Assembly (NCBI GenBank): GCA_035610365.1
Contig: CM069436.1
Location: 39,129,117-39,193,116 of the forward strand
Length of the DNA: 64,000 bases
Origin: Aquatica leii
Taxonomy: Eukaryota; Arthropoda; Insecta; Coleoptera; Lampyridae
Reading direction: 5' to 3'
Shown here: positions 22,961-32,555 of the stretch, one piece after another
Numbering within the stretch: position 1 is the stretch's first letter
Layout of the letters: every line of letters begins with the position of its first letter
Notes under the pieces: model-generated
Told to the model about the DNA's origin: nothing
Databases searched by the model: none
Seen by the model: only the letters and a program-made list of their open reading frames with translations
Made by a program: the position numbers and the translations under genes

Positions 22961-25140
22961 ATGCCGAAAACACGTAAAGAGTCGTTTTGTAAAGTGTTCG
23001 GGTTATTCAAGGAATTTGATGGCAATGTACTTCCTACAAACTCAGATGTTATGAGATATTATTTGTGGTGTAGGTTATTGTCAAAAAAGAACGCGAATGG
23101 AAAAGATTCGAGTGTGAGTGACATTTCTAGAGCTGTACTGCTAGATTTGAAGAATATATGGCAAAAATCATCAATTCCAATAATTTCTGATCAAAGAATT
23201 TTGAGCTTAATGAAAAATATAAGGCTATAAAAAAGAACAAAAAAAAATCTCACGAAAACGTGATAACATTCAGAGAGCTCAGTGAAAAAACGCTATTTGA
23301 TACATTCGTCTGCAAATGTAAAAACTTCTGTAATTGTCAGTGCAAAATTAACGTGCCTAAACGAAAAAGAGATTTTCTAGTGGACCAGCGAACAGCTCGT
23401 AAGATGGCAATTGGTAATATTAATAAGAAAACCAGCCAAATTCTTCAAAAAGTTTTGCAAGAAAGCTAAAGAAGTATCTCGATTACTAGCATTTAAGGTT
23501 ACGGACATTACAACAAAGACACTTAAAGAAACAATTACACCTGTAATTTCAGGTATTACAACTTCTGTAAAAGTTCAAAAATTTCAGAACCGTCAACATC
23601 ATCTCAAACACTATTTTCTACTGGTTTTGGAAAACGAATAAAATTACGCAATGTAGCCCAAGCGTGCGATCGAACAGAGATATCGGATCGATCAGCTTTA
23701 ATACTAGTAAGCGCCGTTCTCCAGGATTTTCAAGTTATATCAAAGGAAAATCCGTCAAAAATAGTGGATACAAGTAAAATAAGTAGAGAACGGAAGAAAA
23801 GACGGACAGAACTTCGAGAACAATCAAGAAAAAAAAACATCAGCAGTTAAAGGACTTTATTTTGACGGTAGGATAGACAAGACAATTTAGCAAGAAAAAA
23901 TAGACACGAAATATTACAAGAAAACTGTCACAGAAAAACATATTGTGTTAATTTCAGAGCCTAAATGAAAATATCTTGGCCATATCACACCAACATCTGG
24001 AAGTGCTACAAATATTGTATTAAGTATCATGACATTTTTAAAGGATTTTCGTGTAAATTACAATGTAGATGAATTGCAAGCAGTTGGATGCGATGGTACT
24101 GTCATAAATACAGGTTTGAAAAATGGTGTTATCCGACAACTAGAAAAGTCCATAGGTCGTCCATTACAATTGCAGGTATGTTTATTACACACTAATAAGT
24201 TACCTTTCCGCCATTTAATGCAGAACCTAGATGGAAAGACAAATGATCCTAAAGGATTCTCTGGTGCAATTGGAAAGATGCTAGAAAATTGCGCAAAATT
24301 GTCCGTCGTCGCATTTGATCCAATTGAAGCGGAATTGCCGATTATTGATCCAAATGAATTGAGTACGGATCAGAAATATCTCTTCGATATATGTAAAGGG
24401 ATTTCTAGAGATGATATATCATCGTCTTTATCTCTGCGGGATCCTAGGAAGATGTCACACTCGCGCTGGTTAACAACCGCAAACCGAATTCTCAGGTTAT
24501 ATACAATAGAATCATCAATGGAACTGAAAACTTTAGCTAAATATGTGATCAAGGTATACTCTTCTAGCTGGTTTGAGATTAAAACCAAATCTACTTGTAA
24601 GGACGGATCTAAACATTTCTAAGGAATTATTAAGAAGTCTCGTTACAGATCTGACGAACTTAAGAATATAGTGGATCCAATATTACAAAGAAATGCGTAT
24701 TTTGGCCATCCTCAAAACATTCTGTTGGTGATGTTAGCTGATGAACGAAAATACGTTCCGGAATTAGGTTTACGGTGAATTCTCAAGTGTAGACGTAGAG
24801 CATCAAGTCATAATCAGAACACTATTCGAGTGTTTCAAGTGCCCAAACTTAATTTCAAAGCCGAAGAGTACATCGATATGATCGATTGGCAGTCTTCTGA
24901 AGTTACCGAACCACCATTAATAAGACATATTTCGACTGAAGATTTGGAAAATATGATTTTAGACGTTCCTGACAACATCAGGATTTTGAAGTTACCTTGC
25001 CACACTCAGGCGGTTGAACGATGCATAAAACTGGTAACGGAAGCTTCTTCTTCAGTATGTGGCAACAAAGCAAGAAACTGACTTATTCGTGCTAAACTTG
25101 CATCTCGAAGTGAGTTACCAAAGTTTGAAACCAAAAAATA
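22961..25140 (+). pseudogene. Transposase-like protein of an unnamed family, broken
   Basis: About 700 codons in pieces. The start 'MPKTRKESFCKVFGLFKEFD' (22961) is followed by 'DVMRYYLWCR', a Cys cluster 'CKCKNFCNCQCK' (about 23310-23345) and 'DQRTARKMAIGNIN'. The centre has 'LYFDGRIDKT' (about 23855), 'HITPTSGSATNI' (about 23980) and 'AVGCDGTVINTGLKNGVIR' (24077-24133) followed by 'VCLLHTNKLPFRHL'. Later come 'KMSHSRWLTTANRILRLY' (24452-24505) and 'LPCHTQAVERCIKLVTEAS' (24992-25050). I remember near-relatives as uncharacterised proteins in many arthropods and Hydra, but no name. The D/D/E placement and C..H motif resemble an RNase-H-fold transposase of hAT-like style; that is inference. Several frameshifts and stops. 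No terminal repeats identified. Confidence 0.55.
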
Positions 25141-25189
25141 ATTCATTAATGTGTTGAAGTAATCACTACTCTGTACAAAAATGTGCCAA

Positions 25190-25352
25190 TGTTTTTAAAT
25201 AAAGATTTGTGATTGCTAACAATTTTTCTAGCCATCATACTTACCACTATCTACCATAAATTCAAATGTATCAAATTCTTTAAATATGAGATTTGTGATT
25301 TCTAGGAATTTTTTTCTATTATACACTATTATAGAACTATCTACCATGAATT
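25190..25352 (+). repeat. Imperfect tandem duplication, about 87-bp period
   Basis: The block at 25190-25262 ('ttaaataaagatttgtgatt' ... 'ctatctaccataaattcaa') is repeated at 25277-25352 ('ttaaatatgagatttgtgat' ... 'ctatctaccatgaattcaa'). It lies just after the transposase-like relic and may belong to its 3' flank. A short frame (from 25346, 'MNSSEEEPQDIILL') starts in the second copy, but I do not recognise it. Confidence 0.6.
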
Positions 25353-25539
25353 CAAGTGAAGAGGAACCTCAAGATATTATTTTATTGAATTCAAATTTTA
25401 CATATCTTAGTGATAAAACAAAAGGCACATTTTCCACCCTCAGGATAAATAAAAAACGAAAAAAAATTTTTTTTTATTTGGATTATTTTAAACTTTTATA
25501 TGGTAGTAGACATCGTTTTAACAAGCATTTAAAGTAATA

Positions 25540-26425
25540 AAAAAACGAAGCTTATACCACGTTATACTTCATCGGACAAAAACGGACATTCTTCGTAAGG
25601 CTTCGGTGCGTAGGAAGATGCGGAAAATTATGCTGATTAGTTTATAGTACCGCCAAAATAAAATAAAATTATATCTTAATTTTTTTTTATGTACACCATT
25701 TACCATAAAAAATTATCAAAATGTTCTATAGTGAAACTTTTATGTCTAAAATTATATCTATTTACCTTTAATAATTATTATTTATTCACGACGTTAAATC
25801 ATTATTTAATTAGTTTATTATTGTTATTATGTCTTCAGATTAATAATTGCCTAGAAAAATATTATGCAACGTTTGCAAAATGACTACTATGAAAAAGTAT
25901 GTACAACGCTTTCATGAATTTTGTATGAACTGAATTGATGCTTTGAACGTTTAAATTTTTGCGTTGAATTTATAACAGAATGATGCATTGACAACGATAG
26001 CAGCGTATACAAACCACCAAACTATTAGCTATGAAAATCGTACCAATAATTTTGTATCAAAATATTTTCATTAAAGTGACACTCAGATGTCAATACATTG
26101 ATACCAATTGATTGCGCAATCACTTAGTTTGCAAATTTACGTTAATTCCCTTAAACTTGAAGCCGAGTTTTCAAAAACAAAACTGTCTATGCTTTTTGAC
26201 TTTTACAGTCGCAATGGGCGTTTATAAATTCCTTCTTTATCTCGTTATTCCGCTGTATCAATCAACATCTTTAATAAATTTTAAAAATACATTTAAATTT
26301 TACGTTAAAGTATTTACGAGAGAGTTGAGAAATAGTTAATACAAAACGTTACAATACAAAAGCTATAATTATGACTACAGCTAATTTATACTAAAATTAT
26401 TTGACGCTTCGATGTGTTTCACTGA
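25540..26425. other. No gene seen
   Basis: AT-rich, short frames only, no recognisable motif. Confidence 0.5.
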
Positions 26426-26428
26426 TTT

Positions 26429-26790
26429 TCACACTAAGTTGAACAATTCCGAAAAACCTAACGATCCGTAGTCATCGTTGTTCATCAATAAACATTTGTG
26501 TTTACAAATTTCCAAACTCTTGTATGGATCTAGTTTTTTCCTATTGTTTATTTTCCTAATTAATTTGATGTTTTCTATTTTATGATTATTTTTGAACATT
26601 TGTAGAGTAACACTGGATTTATCTATTCTCTTATATTTGACATGAGCTAAGTGCTCTTTATAACGGGTTTTCAAGGGTTTTATTGGTTTGTCTTATATAC
26701 TATATTTGTTTATAGTCGTTACAACTAATTTTATATGTTCCAGATTTATCGCACATATCGATCGGATGTTTCGGGTTACCTAAAAAGTTT
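26429..26790 (-). pseudogene. GIY-YIG endonuclease fragment of a retroelement
   Basis: Minus strand: 'DKSGTYKISCNDYKQI' (about 26755-26705) gives the GIY-like block, then after a frame break 'MKTRYKEHLAHVKYKRIDKS' (26674-26615) gives the R..EH motif, followed by 'HKIENIKLIRKINN' and a C-terminal 'LLMNNDDYGSLGFSELFNLV'. This matches the endonuclease end of Penelope-like or related retroelements. No reverse transcriptase is visible upstream, so it is an isolated 3' fragment. The family is not resolved. Confidence 0.6.
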
Positions 26791-26889
26791 CTTGTTGTTT
26801 GATACGTGTGGATGTGTTTTGGTGGTTTTTGATTGTGTGTGTTTGTCTGTGTAGCTGCGAGCGTGCGTGCGTGCGGATATGCCATTTGC

Positions 26890-29125
26890 CAACAATCCTT
26901 GTATGTAGCATGTCTTTGGTTTACAAATCTATTACACCCTACACAAACTAAACGTGTTTTGCTACAGCTTGTTGGTCAAAACAAGCAATATTTGTGTTTC
27001 TTTGAGATTATTAGCATGACATGCTTTGTACCTCTGTGCGGTTGAACGATAACGAAACTCGTTGACCTTGATTTACGTCACGTGTATTACCTGACGTTTC
27101 TGTATAAGAGATTGCTTGTAAAAAATATTTAATGAAAACATTAGAAGCTTAAGATATCTTGATTCCAAACTTTGGTAGCTTGCTCGGTATGTATTCTTTG
27201 AACCGAAAACTACTTAAATTTTCCATTTATTTACAGATAAGTACACTGAAGTGGTGTAATGAGTCTGTTGCTTTTTCAGTGTAAAGGCATATAATCTACA
27301 CAGACCTAGCCGCCTACAATACGTGTATTTACCTAAATTGGGTTCCCCTACCTACTATAAAACTAGAAATTTTGTTTGATTTTCTAAATTACATTGGACT
27401 ATCCTTTCTCTATAAAATTGTTTCCGCCGAATAAACATTTTGTTAAAAAAAATTATGTTTCTATTTGATAAAAGTCTGTCCAAACCTAGCCTACATTGGA
27501 GTTAAGCAAAGACAAAATATATAATATTTTATTAAAAAATCGGTTGATATAAAACTAAAAAATTAGGATAAATCGCGAACATCACATAAAGTATGCCATA
27601 GATGTATTAAACATGAAATAACAAAAAAATAGCTTGCTTATCATTTGCTATTCTTATAGTATGACACGATCTTATAAACCATGCTAATTGTTACTTTTTT
27701 GTATGGGTTCTTAAAGATTATTATTCAAAAAATAAAAAAGACATAAAATATCTAGATCTACCATCAGCTATAACCCGTTTTGCATGAATCTGATCTGCCT
27801 GTAAAATTTAGACTAGACTAGAAGTTATAAAAGTTTCTTCTAGTAAAGCAAATGTTTACAAAGGTACAAAAAAATAATGTTGTTACTGTTGGGAAAAACA
27901 AAATGCTTTGTTTTATTTTTTGAATAGAATAGTAGAACCAAAAGCTCTGCATTGGACAAAGAAGCAAAGGTGTTTGAGGCACAATCATACAAAAGGACCA
28001 AAAAAACATTGTACGTTATATAAAAGTAAAAAAAATAACATAATTTTTCATTAATTAATTGGCTATAATAAAGCAATTTTTAAAGTACTTAATAAAGATG
28101 AACCTGCTTTTAGTATCTTTGCAGTAAATTTTCCGGTTTATCTGACGCAAAACTTAAAGAAGGTATTTTTATTGGTACCAAAATTGTAAAATGAATTTTG
28201 GACAATTTGTTGAAAAATACGATGACTTCTTGGAGAAGCCTGAATTGCTTTTAAAAGTGTAATAAACAAGTTTTTAGAAAATCGAAAATCACAATTGTTA
28301 AAAATATGACGGAAACGCTTTACAATTTAGAATGTATCAAAATTGGCTTTTTTCATTCTATTCTAATTTTTTTCTTTGCAATTATAAACAAATGAGGTAA
28401 AAACAAAAGGAGTTCCATTACAACAAAAAAAAATGGAACAGAGTTTCTACCTAAAAAAAGACCATTAAACAGTATTTTCAAACAAAGATAAATAAATAAT
28501 TGAAATAATCAATTAAACGTTTAAACTTTGATTATTATTCATTTTCTTTAAGTAGAATAAAGTTATATACGTACATTTATTTTAAATAACAAAAACTAAC
28601 ATTAAAGTAAGCAATTCTAACAAGTTTGAACCCAGGTGCTTAGAAAGATCCGTAAACTTCTAAAGATAATTTTTTTCATAACTCAATAAATTAATTTGTA
28701 GAACAAATACATTCAAAGAGTACGTGAATTCTACTAAGTGTTTTAAAACTAAAATGTGACAATGCTTCACACTTGAACATGAAGATAAAACGTCTTAATA
28801 TAAATTTAATAAAACTTTACGGTGTAGTCACCACCTGATTTATTTAGATGATGGCAGATTGTGCAATTTTTGTAATGCGTATTTTTAATTGCAACATTTA
28901 AGTATTTTGATCTGATTGATCCATTTCTTAGTCTATAGTCAAAACCATCGTAAATGTGGCGTATTAAATATGTTTCTAACTCAAAACGTAGTAAAACCAA
29001 ATTCGTATCCATAACGTAACGCACCGGAAAAATATTGAACTGATAACCAAAATATATTGATTTAGTAACGCACAGACTAACATCTTATGTACAAAATTGT
29101 AATTCGTAAAACGCGTCGTAAAAAT
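26890..29125. other. No gene seen
   Basis: AT-rich DNA without recognisable coding, repeats or RNA genes. Minus-strand frames at 27818-28076 and 28806-29024 are short and unlike anything I know. Confidence 0.5.
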
Positions 29126-29129
29126 CAAA

Positions 29130-30015
29130 CAAAGTAAGTGCCGTTCACAATAATATATTTAACCATTTTTTTCTTCCATAGTTTGAAATCGTGGAGTCAC
29201 TTGTTTTTAGGAATACTACTAAAATAAAACTTAACAGTAATATCAATCTTTTTTCCTGACTAGAATCTTTTCTCCAGCAAATTTTTTTGACCTCAAAAAA
29301 TAGCCATAAGACACACATTGTCAAATCTGGTGAATAAGGAGACTGTTCTATAATTTTAATTATGTTTTGAAGTACATACTGAAAAGTTGCCGCTGCTGTA
29401 TTCAACGATGCGTTATTATGATTCCTTTTCTTAGTTTCTTTACTGAACACAGTAGACATTTTTGATCGTACACTTAAGCACTTACTGTTTTTAGTGTTCT
29501 AATTTAACCGTGAGCAGCAGACTCGTATTTCTAAAAAAAATCGTACATTACTTTCTTGGTTGCTCGCTGTTTTTTTACTGTCGGGGGAGTTTCTGCATCT
29601 TCATGTATCCGTATTTGGCTTTATTGACAAGTGAAAACATCAAAAAACAGTATGTAAGTTGCATCGCCATTAACAATTTTATTAATAAGTTGATGGCCTT
29701 CAGCATTCAACATATTTAAATTCTGTTGGAAAATTCTAACACGTTTTGCTTTTTGTAAATCTGTCAGATAATGGGGTACAAATCGACTTACAACTTAAAA
29801 AAAAAATTGTGTAGTATTGATCTTACTTGCAAAAGTCCAATCTTTAGTTTAGAGTCTGTTTTGAGGTTGACAACTGTTAAAACAGGGCCAGCTCTTTTCC
29901 TGTGTACAACCGAGTTGCAATTTTGTTCAAATTTTTTATAGCACTTATAAACCCTACCTAATAATGGTGCAAGAAACTCAATCGCCGATTTCACTCTATC
30001 TTTATACGTGCTCAA
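29130..30015 (-). pseudogene. mariner-type transposase relic
   Basis: Minus strand from 30015: 'VYKCYKKFEQNCNSVVHRKR' and 'AGPVLTV' match the N-terminal mariner block (usually W..RF..G..S..D..R.GRP). Then come a degraded 'RFVPHYLTDLQKAKRVRI' (about 29780), 'INKIVNGDATYILFF' (usually IVTGDETW; about 29690), and after frame breaks 'HNNASLN' (usually HDNAR.H), 'IEQSPYSPDLTMCVLWLFF' (29350-29295) ending the catalytic core. First D is kept in 'GDAT', but the second is changed to N and the third D of PCD is lost ('MCV'). Dead copy; terminal repeats not identified. Confidence 0.8.
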
Positions 30016-30040
30016 GCCTTTCTGGAAATCATAGTATATT

Positions 30041-30062
30041 ATTAATAATAATAATAATAACT
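30041..30062. repeat. (AAT)n microsatellite
   Basis: A short perfect run of about five AAT units within a longer ATT/AAT-rich stretch; simple sequence, no further meaning inferred. Confidence 0.8.
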
Positions 30063-30181
30063 TATTACCATTTAATAAAACGGTTCGTCTCCTGGTAATG
30101 ATTATATTTTAAGTTAATCAAATGAATGACCCCTTCTTTTAGGAGGTTAGACAGAAGCAACTACTTCAGTTTTTGTGCGAC

Positions 30182-30212
30182 GTTTCGTGTTCAGGATGAA
30201 CACTTCATCAAG
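30182..30212 (-). ncRNA. Hammerhead-like motif, left foldback arm
   Basis: On the minus strand: TTGATGAA, stem GTGTTC, loop ATCCT, stem GAACAC, then GAAAC. The first core base is T instead of C, which would be expected to weaken a hammerhead. Stem II is a perfect 6 bp. One extra core base as in the PLE tail motif. Confidence 0.4.
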
Positions 30213-30331
30213 CTCGCTCCACTGAATCAAATAAATTTAAGATATGATTAAACATGTAATTAAAAACTACTAATTTAATCTTAAATAAAATAAATAAAAA
30301 TATTAAATTTTTTTGATTTACTGGAGCGATC

Positions 30332-30361
30332 CTGATGAAGTGTTCATCCTGGACACAAAAC
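30332..30361 (+). ncRNA. Hammerhead-like motif, right foldback arm
   Basis: On the plus strand: CTGATGAA (30332-30339), GTGTTC (30340-30345), loop ATCCT, GGACAC (30351-30356), then AAAAC instead of GAAAC. Stem II has one G-T pair. The loss of the G of GAAA would be expected to kill cleavage. Confidence 0.35.
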
Positions 30362-30646
30362 GTCGCACAAAAACTAAAGTAGTTGCTTTTGTCTAACCTC
30401 CTAAAAAAAGGGTTATTAATTTGATCAACTTAAAATCTACGTATTACCATTATTACTGTTATTGTCGGCTGGATTATAAATTATTATTTTTGTTCTTAAT
30501 TATGTAATATTTCTAAACACAATAGGCAACTAGATTCATCAAAACCTTTATTGAAAAAACATGAAATGGTGCAAAAAACGATTATTTGGCGTATTGTGTA
30601 AAAACGGAAAAACCTTGCTATTGAACGTTATAATACTATTTGATAG

Positions 30647-32169
30647 CGAAGACGGTCAACTCGGCTTTGGTAAGTCGGCTACGGTCAACTCGGCCATTGC
30701 AACTCGACAATGGTCAACTCGGCAATGGCAAACTCGGCGTCGACGGTCTGCCCTACCATTATTATATTGTCGGCACCTCGTGTGCAAACCTTCAAAACCT
30801 CTAGGGCGTTATTGAAAATCTCGTTATTGGAAACTATTTCACTTCTTGCAATGTCAATTAGCGGTTAATATGGGTATTCAATAAACGCATTAAATGTAAT
30901 TATGATAAGGAACACAATTATATGCACGATGCATTCGTAAAAAATTATATCATTAGTCACTTTTAGGAAAGGTAATAAAATTTTGTTAAAATTATTACAG
31001 ATCTGAAGTTTGTGAGTAGCTGCTTACGGAAATAATTTAGCATACGTTGTTGTAAGAAATTTTATTTATTGGAATTCTGTTTCAATGATTACCGTTCCTT
31101 TATTAAGTGAGATGGAAAACGTGGTCAGTCAAAAGAGTCAGGCAAAATACTCCAGTGAAGGATATTTTTACACCAAAAATAAAACCAACAAGGCAAATAC
31201 TATCCAATTTTGCACTGTAAACACAAACACGAGCATTGCAAAGGAAGGATATGGAGCAATATTACGGATGGTACTTTCCACTCAATCCGAAATTTGCCTT
31301 GCGGTAGGGAATGCTGCAAATGTTGTTTTGCAACAAATGAATACCGCCGTAAAGCACCTGGCCACGACAACGATGTAAAATCCTTCACAAATTAGAGGAC
31401 GAATTTTTGAGGTTGTTCCGGCTGCCGTAAAAGAAATTTTCCCAAACCCAAATTTTAGCGGAGGACCATTCAGAGAGTAAGAATAAACACGTCCAAAGCA
31501 CCAAAAAATCCAGAAACTCGCGAAGATATTAACGTTTCAAAAGTATTCACTATACGAGTACAGTACTACCAATTTCGAGAATTTTTGCTAGCGGATTCTG
31601 GAAGAGTTCAGTTAGATCCACAGCAAATATTAATATTTGGTAGAAAATACTATTCAACGTAGAGTGCAAGTATAAAAGAATTATTTTTAGACGATACTTT
31701 TTTATTGTGTCTGCCAGTATTCGCGCAAATATTTATTATTCTGACAAGAAAAAATACGCACGAAGATAAGTGGCCGGTGCTTCCGGTACTGTATTGTTAT
31801 GCTGCTATATAAGAGCGCAGAAACATATCTTAAATTGTTCAACATGATAAGAGAACTTTGGCCAGAGTTGAACCCGGAAAGCATCAGCGTGGATTATGAA
31901 TTGGCCATTTACCAGGCGGTGTGACAAGTTTATCCAGAAGCAGAAATTTGGGGGTGAAAGAATTTTAAGTAAAGTGGCCAATTACAATGGGCAAAATATC
32001 ACCGAATACCTTAAAGGCCCACAATTACAATATGGAATGAAATTTTGTAATAATATTGTATTTATCATTATGAATTATACATGTTTAATCAGATTGAAGA
32101 ATTTCTAAAATATCAGATTTGTTACTGACCGAGTTGACCGACTTGCCAACGCCGAGTTGTCGCGTACCA
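30647..32169 (+). mobile_element. Mutator-like element (MULE), 1.52 kb, deleted copy
   Basis: ATTTGATAG flanks the element at 30638-30646 and 32170-32178, the 9-bp duplication typical of MULEs. The left end (ACGGTCAACTCGGC..., from about 30652) and the reverse complement of the right end (ACGCGACAACTCGGC..., from about 32165) share 'AACTCGGC.TTGG.AAGTCGG' and a further 'TCAACTCGG'. The left end continues with more AACTCGG-like units to about 30750. A MULE transposase relic lies inside. The interior after 31965 is short, so the 3' part of the transposase is deleted. Confidence 0.85.
31085..31965 (+). pseudogene. MULE transposase relic with FLYWCH-like N-terminus
   Basis: The N-terminus reads 'SEGYFYTKNKTNKANTIQF' and, in another frame, 'CKGRIWSNITDGTFHS' (31238-31285), which together fit a FLYWCH-type zinc finger as found at the start of many MULE transposases. 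Downstream: 'LLADSGRVQLDPQQILIFG' (about 31585-31640), 'LFLDDTFLLCLPVFAQIFII' (31680-31740; family form FADGTFK..P.F.Q...I) and 'WPVLPVLYCYAAI'. The second catalytic block is 'ISVDYELAIYQAV' (31884-31922). The first D of the DDE is retained in 'LDDTF', the second in 'VDYE'; the region holding E is gone. Stops and frameshifts throughout. Confidence 0.75.
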
Positions 32170-32555
32170 ATTTGATAGGAAATTAAAAAGTGCATTTTTT
32201 TGTAAATTAAAGATTATGGCATTCTATTTAAATTAATAAAGTTATAGTCACTTCAATTTCTTAATTAATTGGTTTTAATTTTTGGACGCCTTTTATAACA
32301 TGTAAAATTTATTATAAGTGGAATATAAAATATGATCTACTGTTACACTTTATTGTAAATGTTGCTGCCATCACTTAGATACTTCTTAAGTATCTCAAAC
32401 CTGAAAATTAGGTTATAGTGTGACAAAATTCAAATTACCAAAAAAAAATTAAGGTTTAGGCTTCATAAACGTTATTAAATACACCCTCATTTTGATCGAA
32501 GAATACAAAAATGTAATACTATACAACAGATTTTATATTAAAAAAAAACACATTT

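Larger units (their letters stand above)
30098..30449. repeat. Foldback element with hammerhead-like motifs in both arms
   Basis: The left arm (about 30098-30228) is the reverse complement of the right arm (about 30316-30449), with an AT-rich spacer of about 90 bp. Each arm contains the layout CTGATGAA, GTGTTC, five-base loop, GAACAC or GGACAC, then a GAAAC-like end, oriented outwards. The arms also share GCGACGTTTTGTG-like and 'ggaggttagac' blocks. No coding sequence. The same motif layout occurs in the PLE tail at 7924 and in the foldback at 49436-49774, so this is probably a non-autonomous PLE-related element; that is inference. Confidence 0.7.
30507..32555. repeat. Repeat copy A, interrupted by a MULE
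   Basis: The left part (30507-30637) and right part (32179-32555) align in order with 36018-36475. Shared stretches include 'gcaactagattcat', 'acgattatttggcgtattgt', 'ggc[a/g]ttctatttaaattaa' and a hairpin AGATACTT-CTT-AAGTATCT (about 32377-32395 and 36308-36326). Copy A is split by the MULE at 30647-32169. No coding capacity of its own is seen. The family is not recognised. Confidence 0.75.

Noticed and set aside
25286-25537. 83-codon frame with an acidic start in the tandem duplication
   Set aside because: Length and composition fit chance in AT-rich DNA; no link to the adjacent transposase-like relic.
30561-30815. 84-codon plus frame over the MULE left end
   Set aside because: It reads through the flanking repeat, target duplication and AACTCGG repeats; not a gene.
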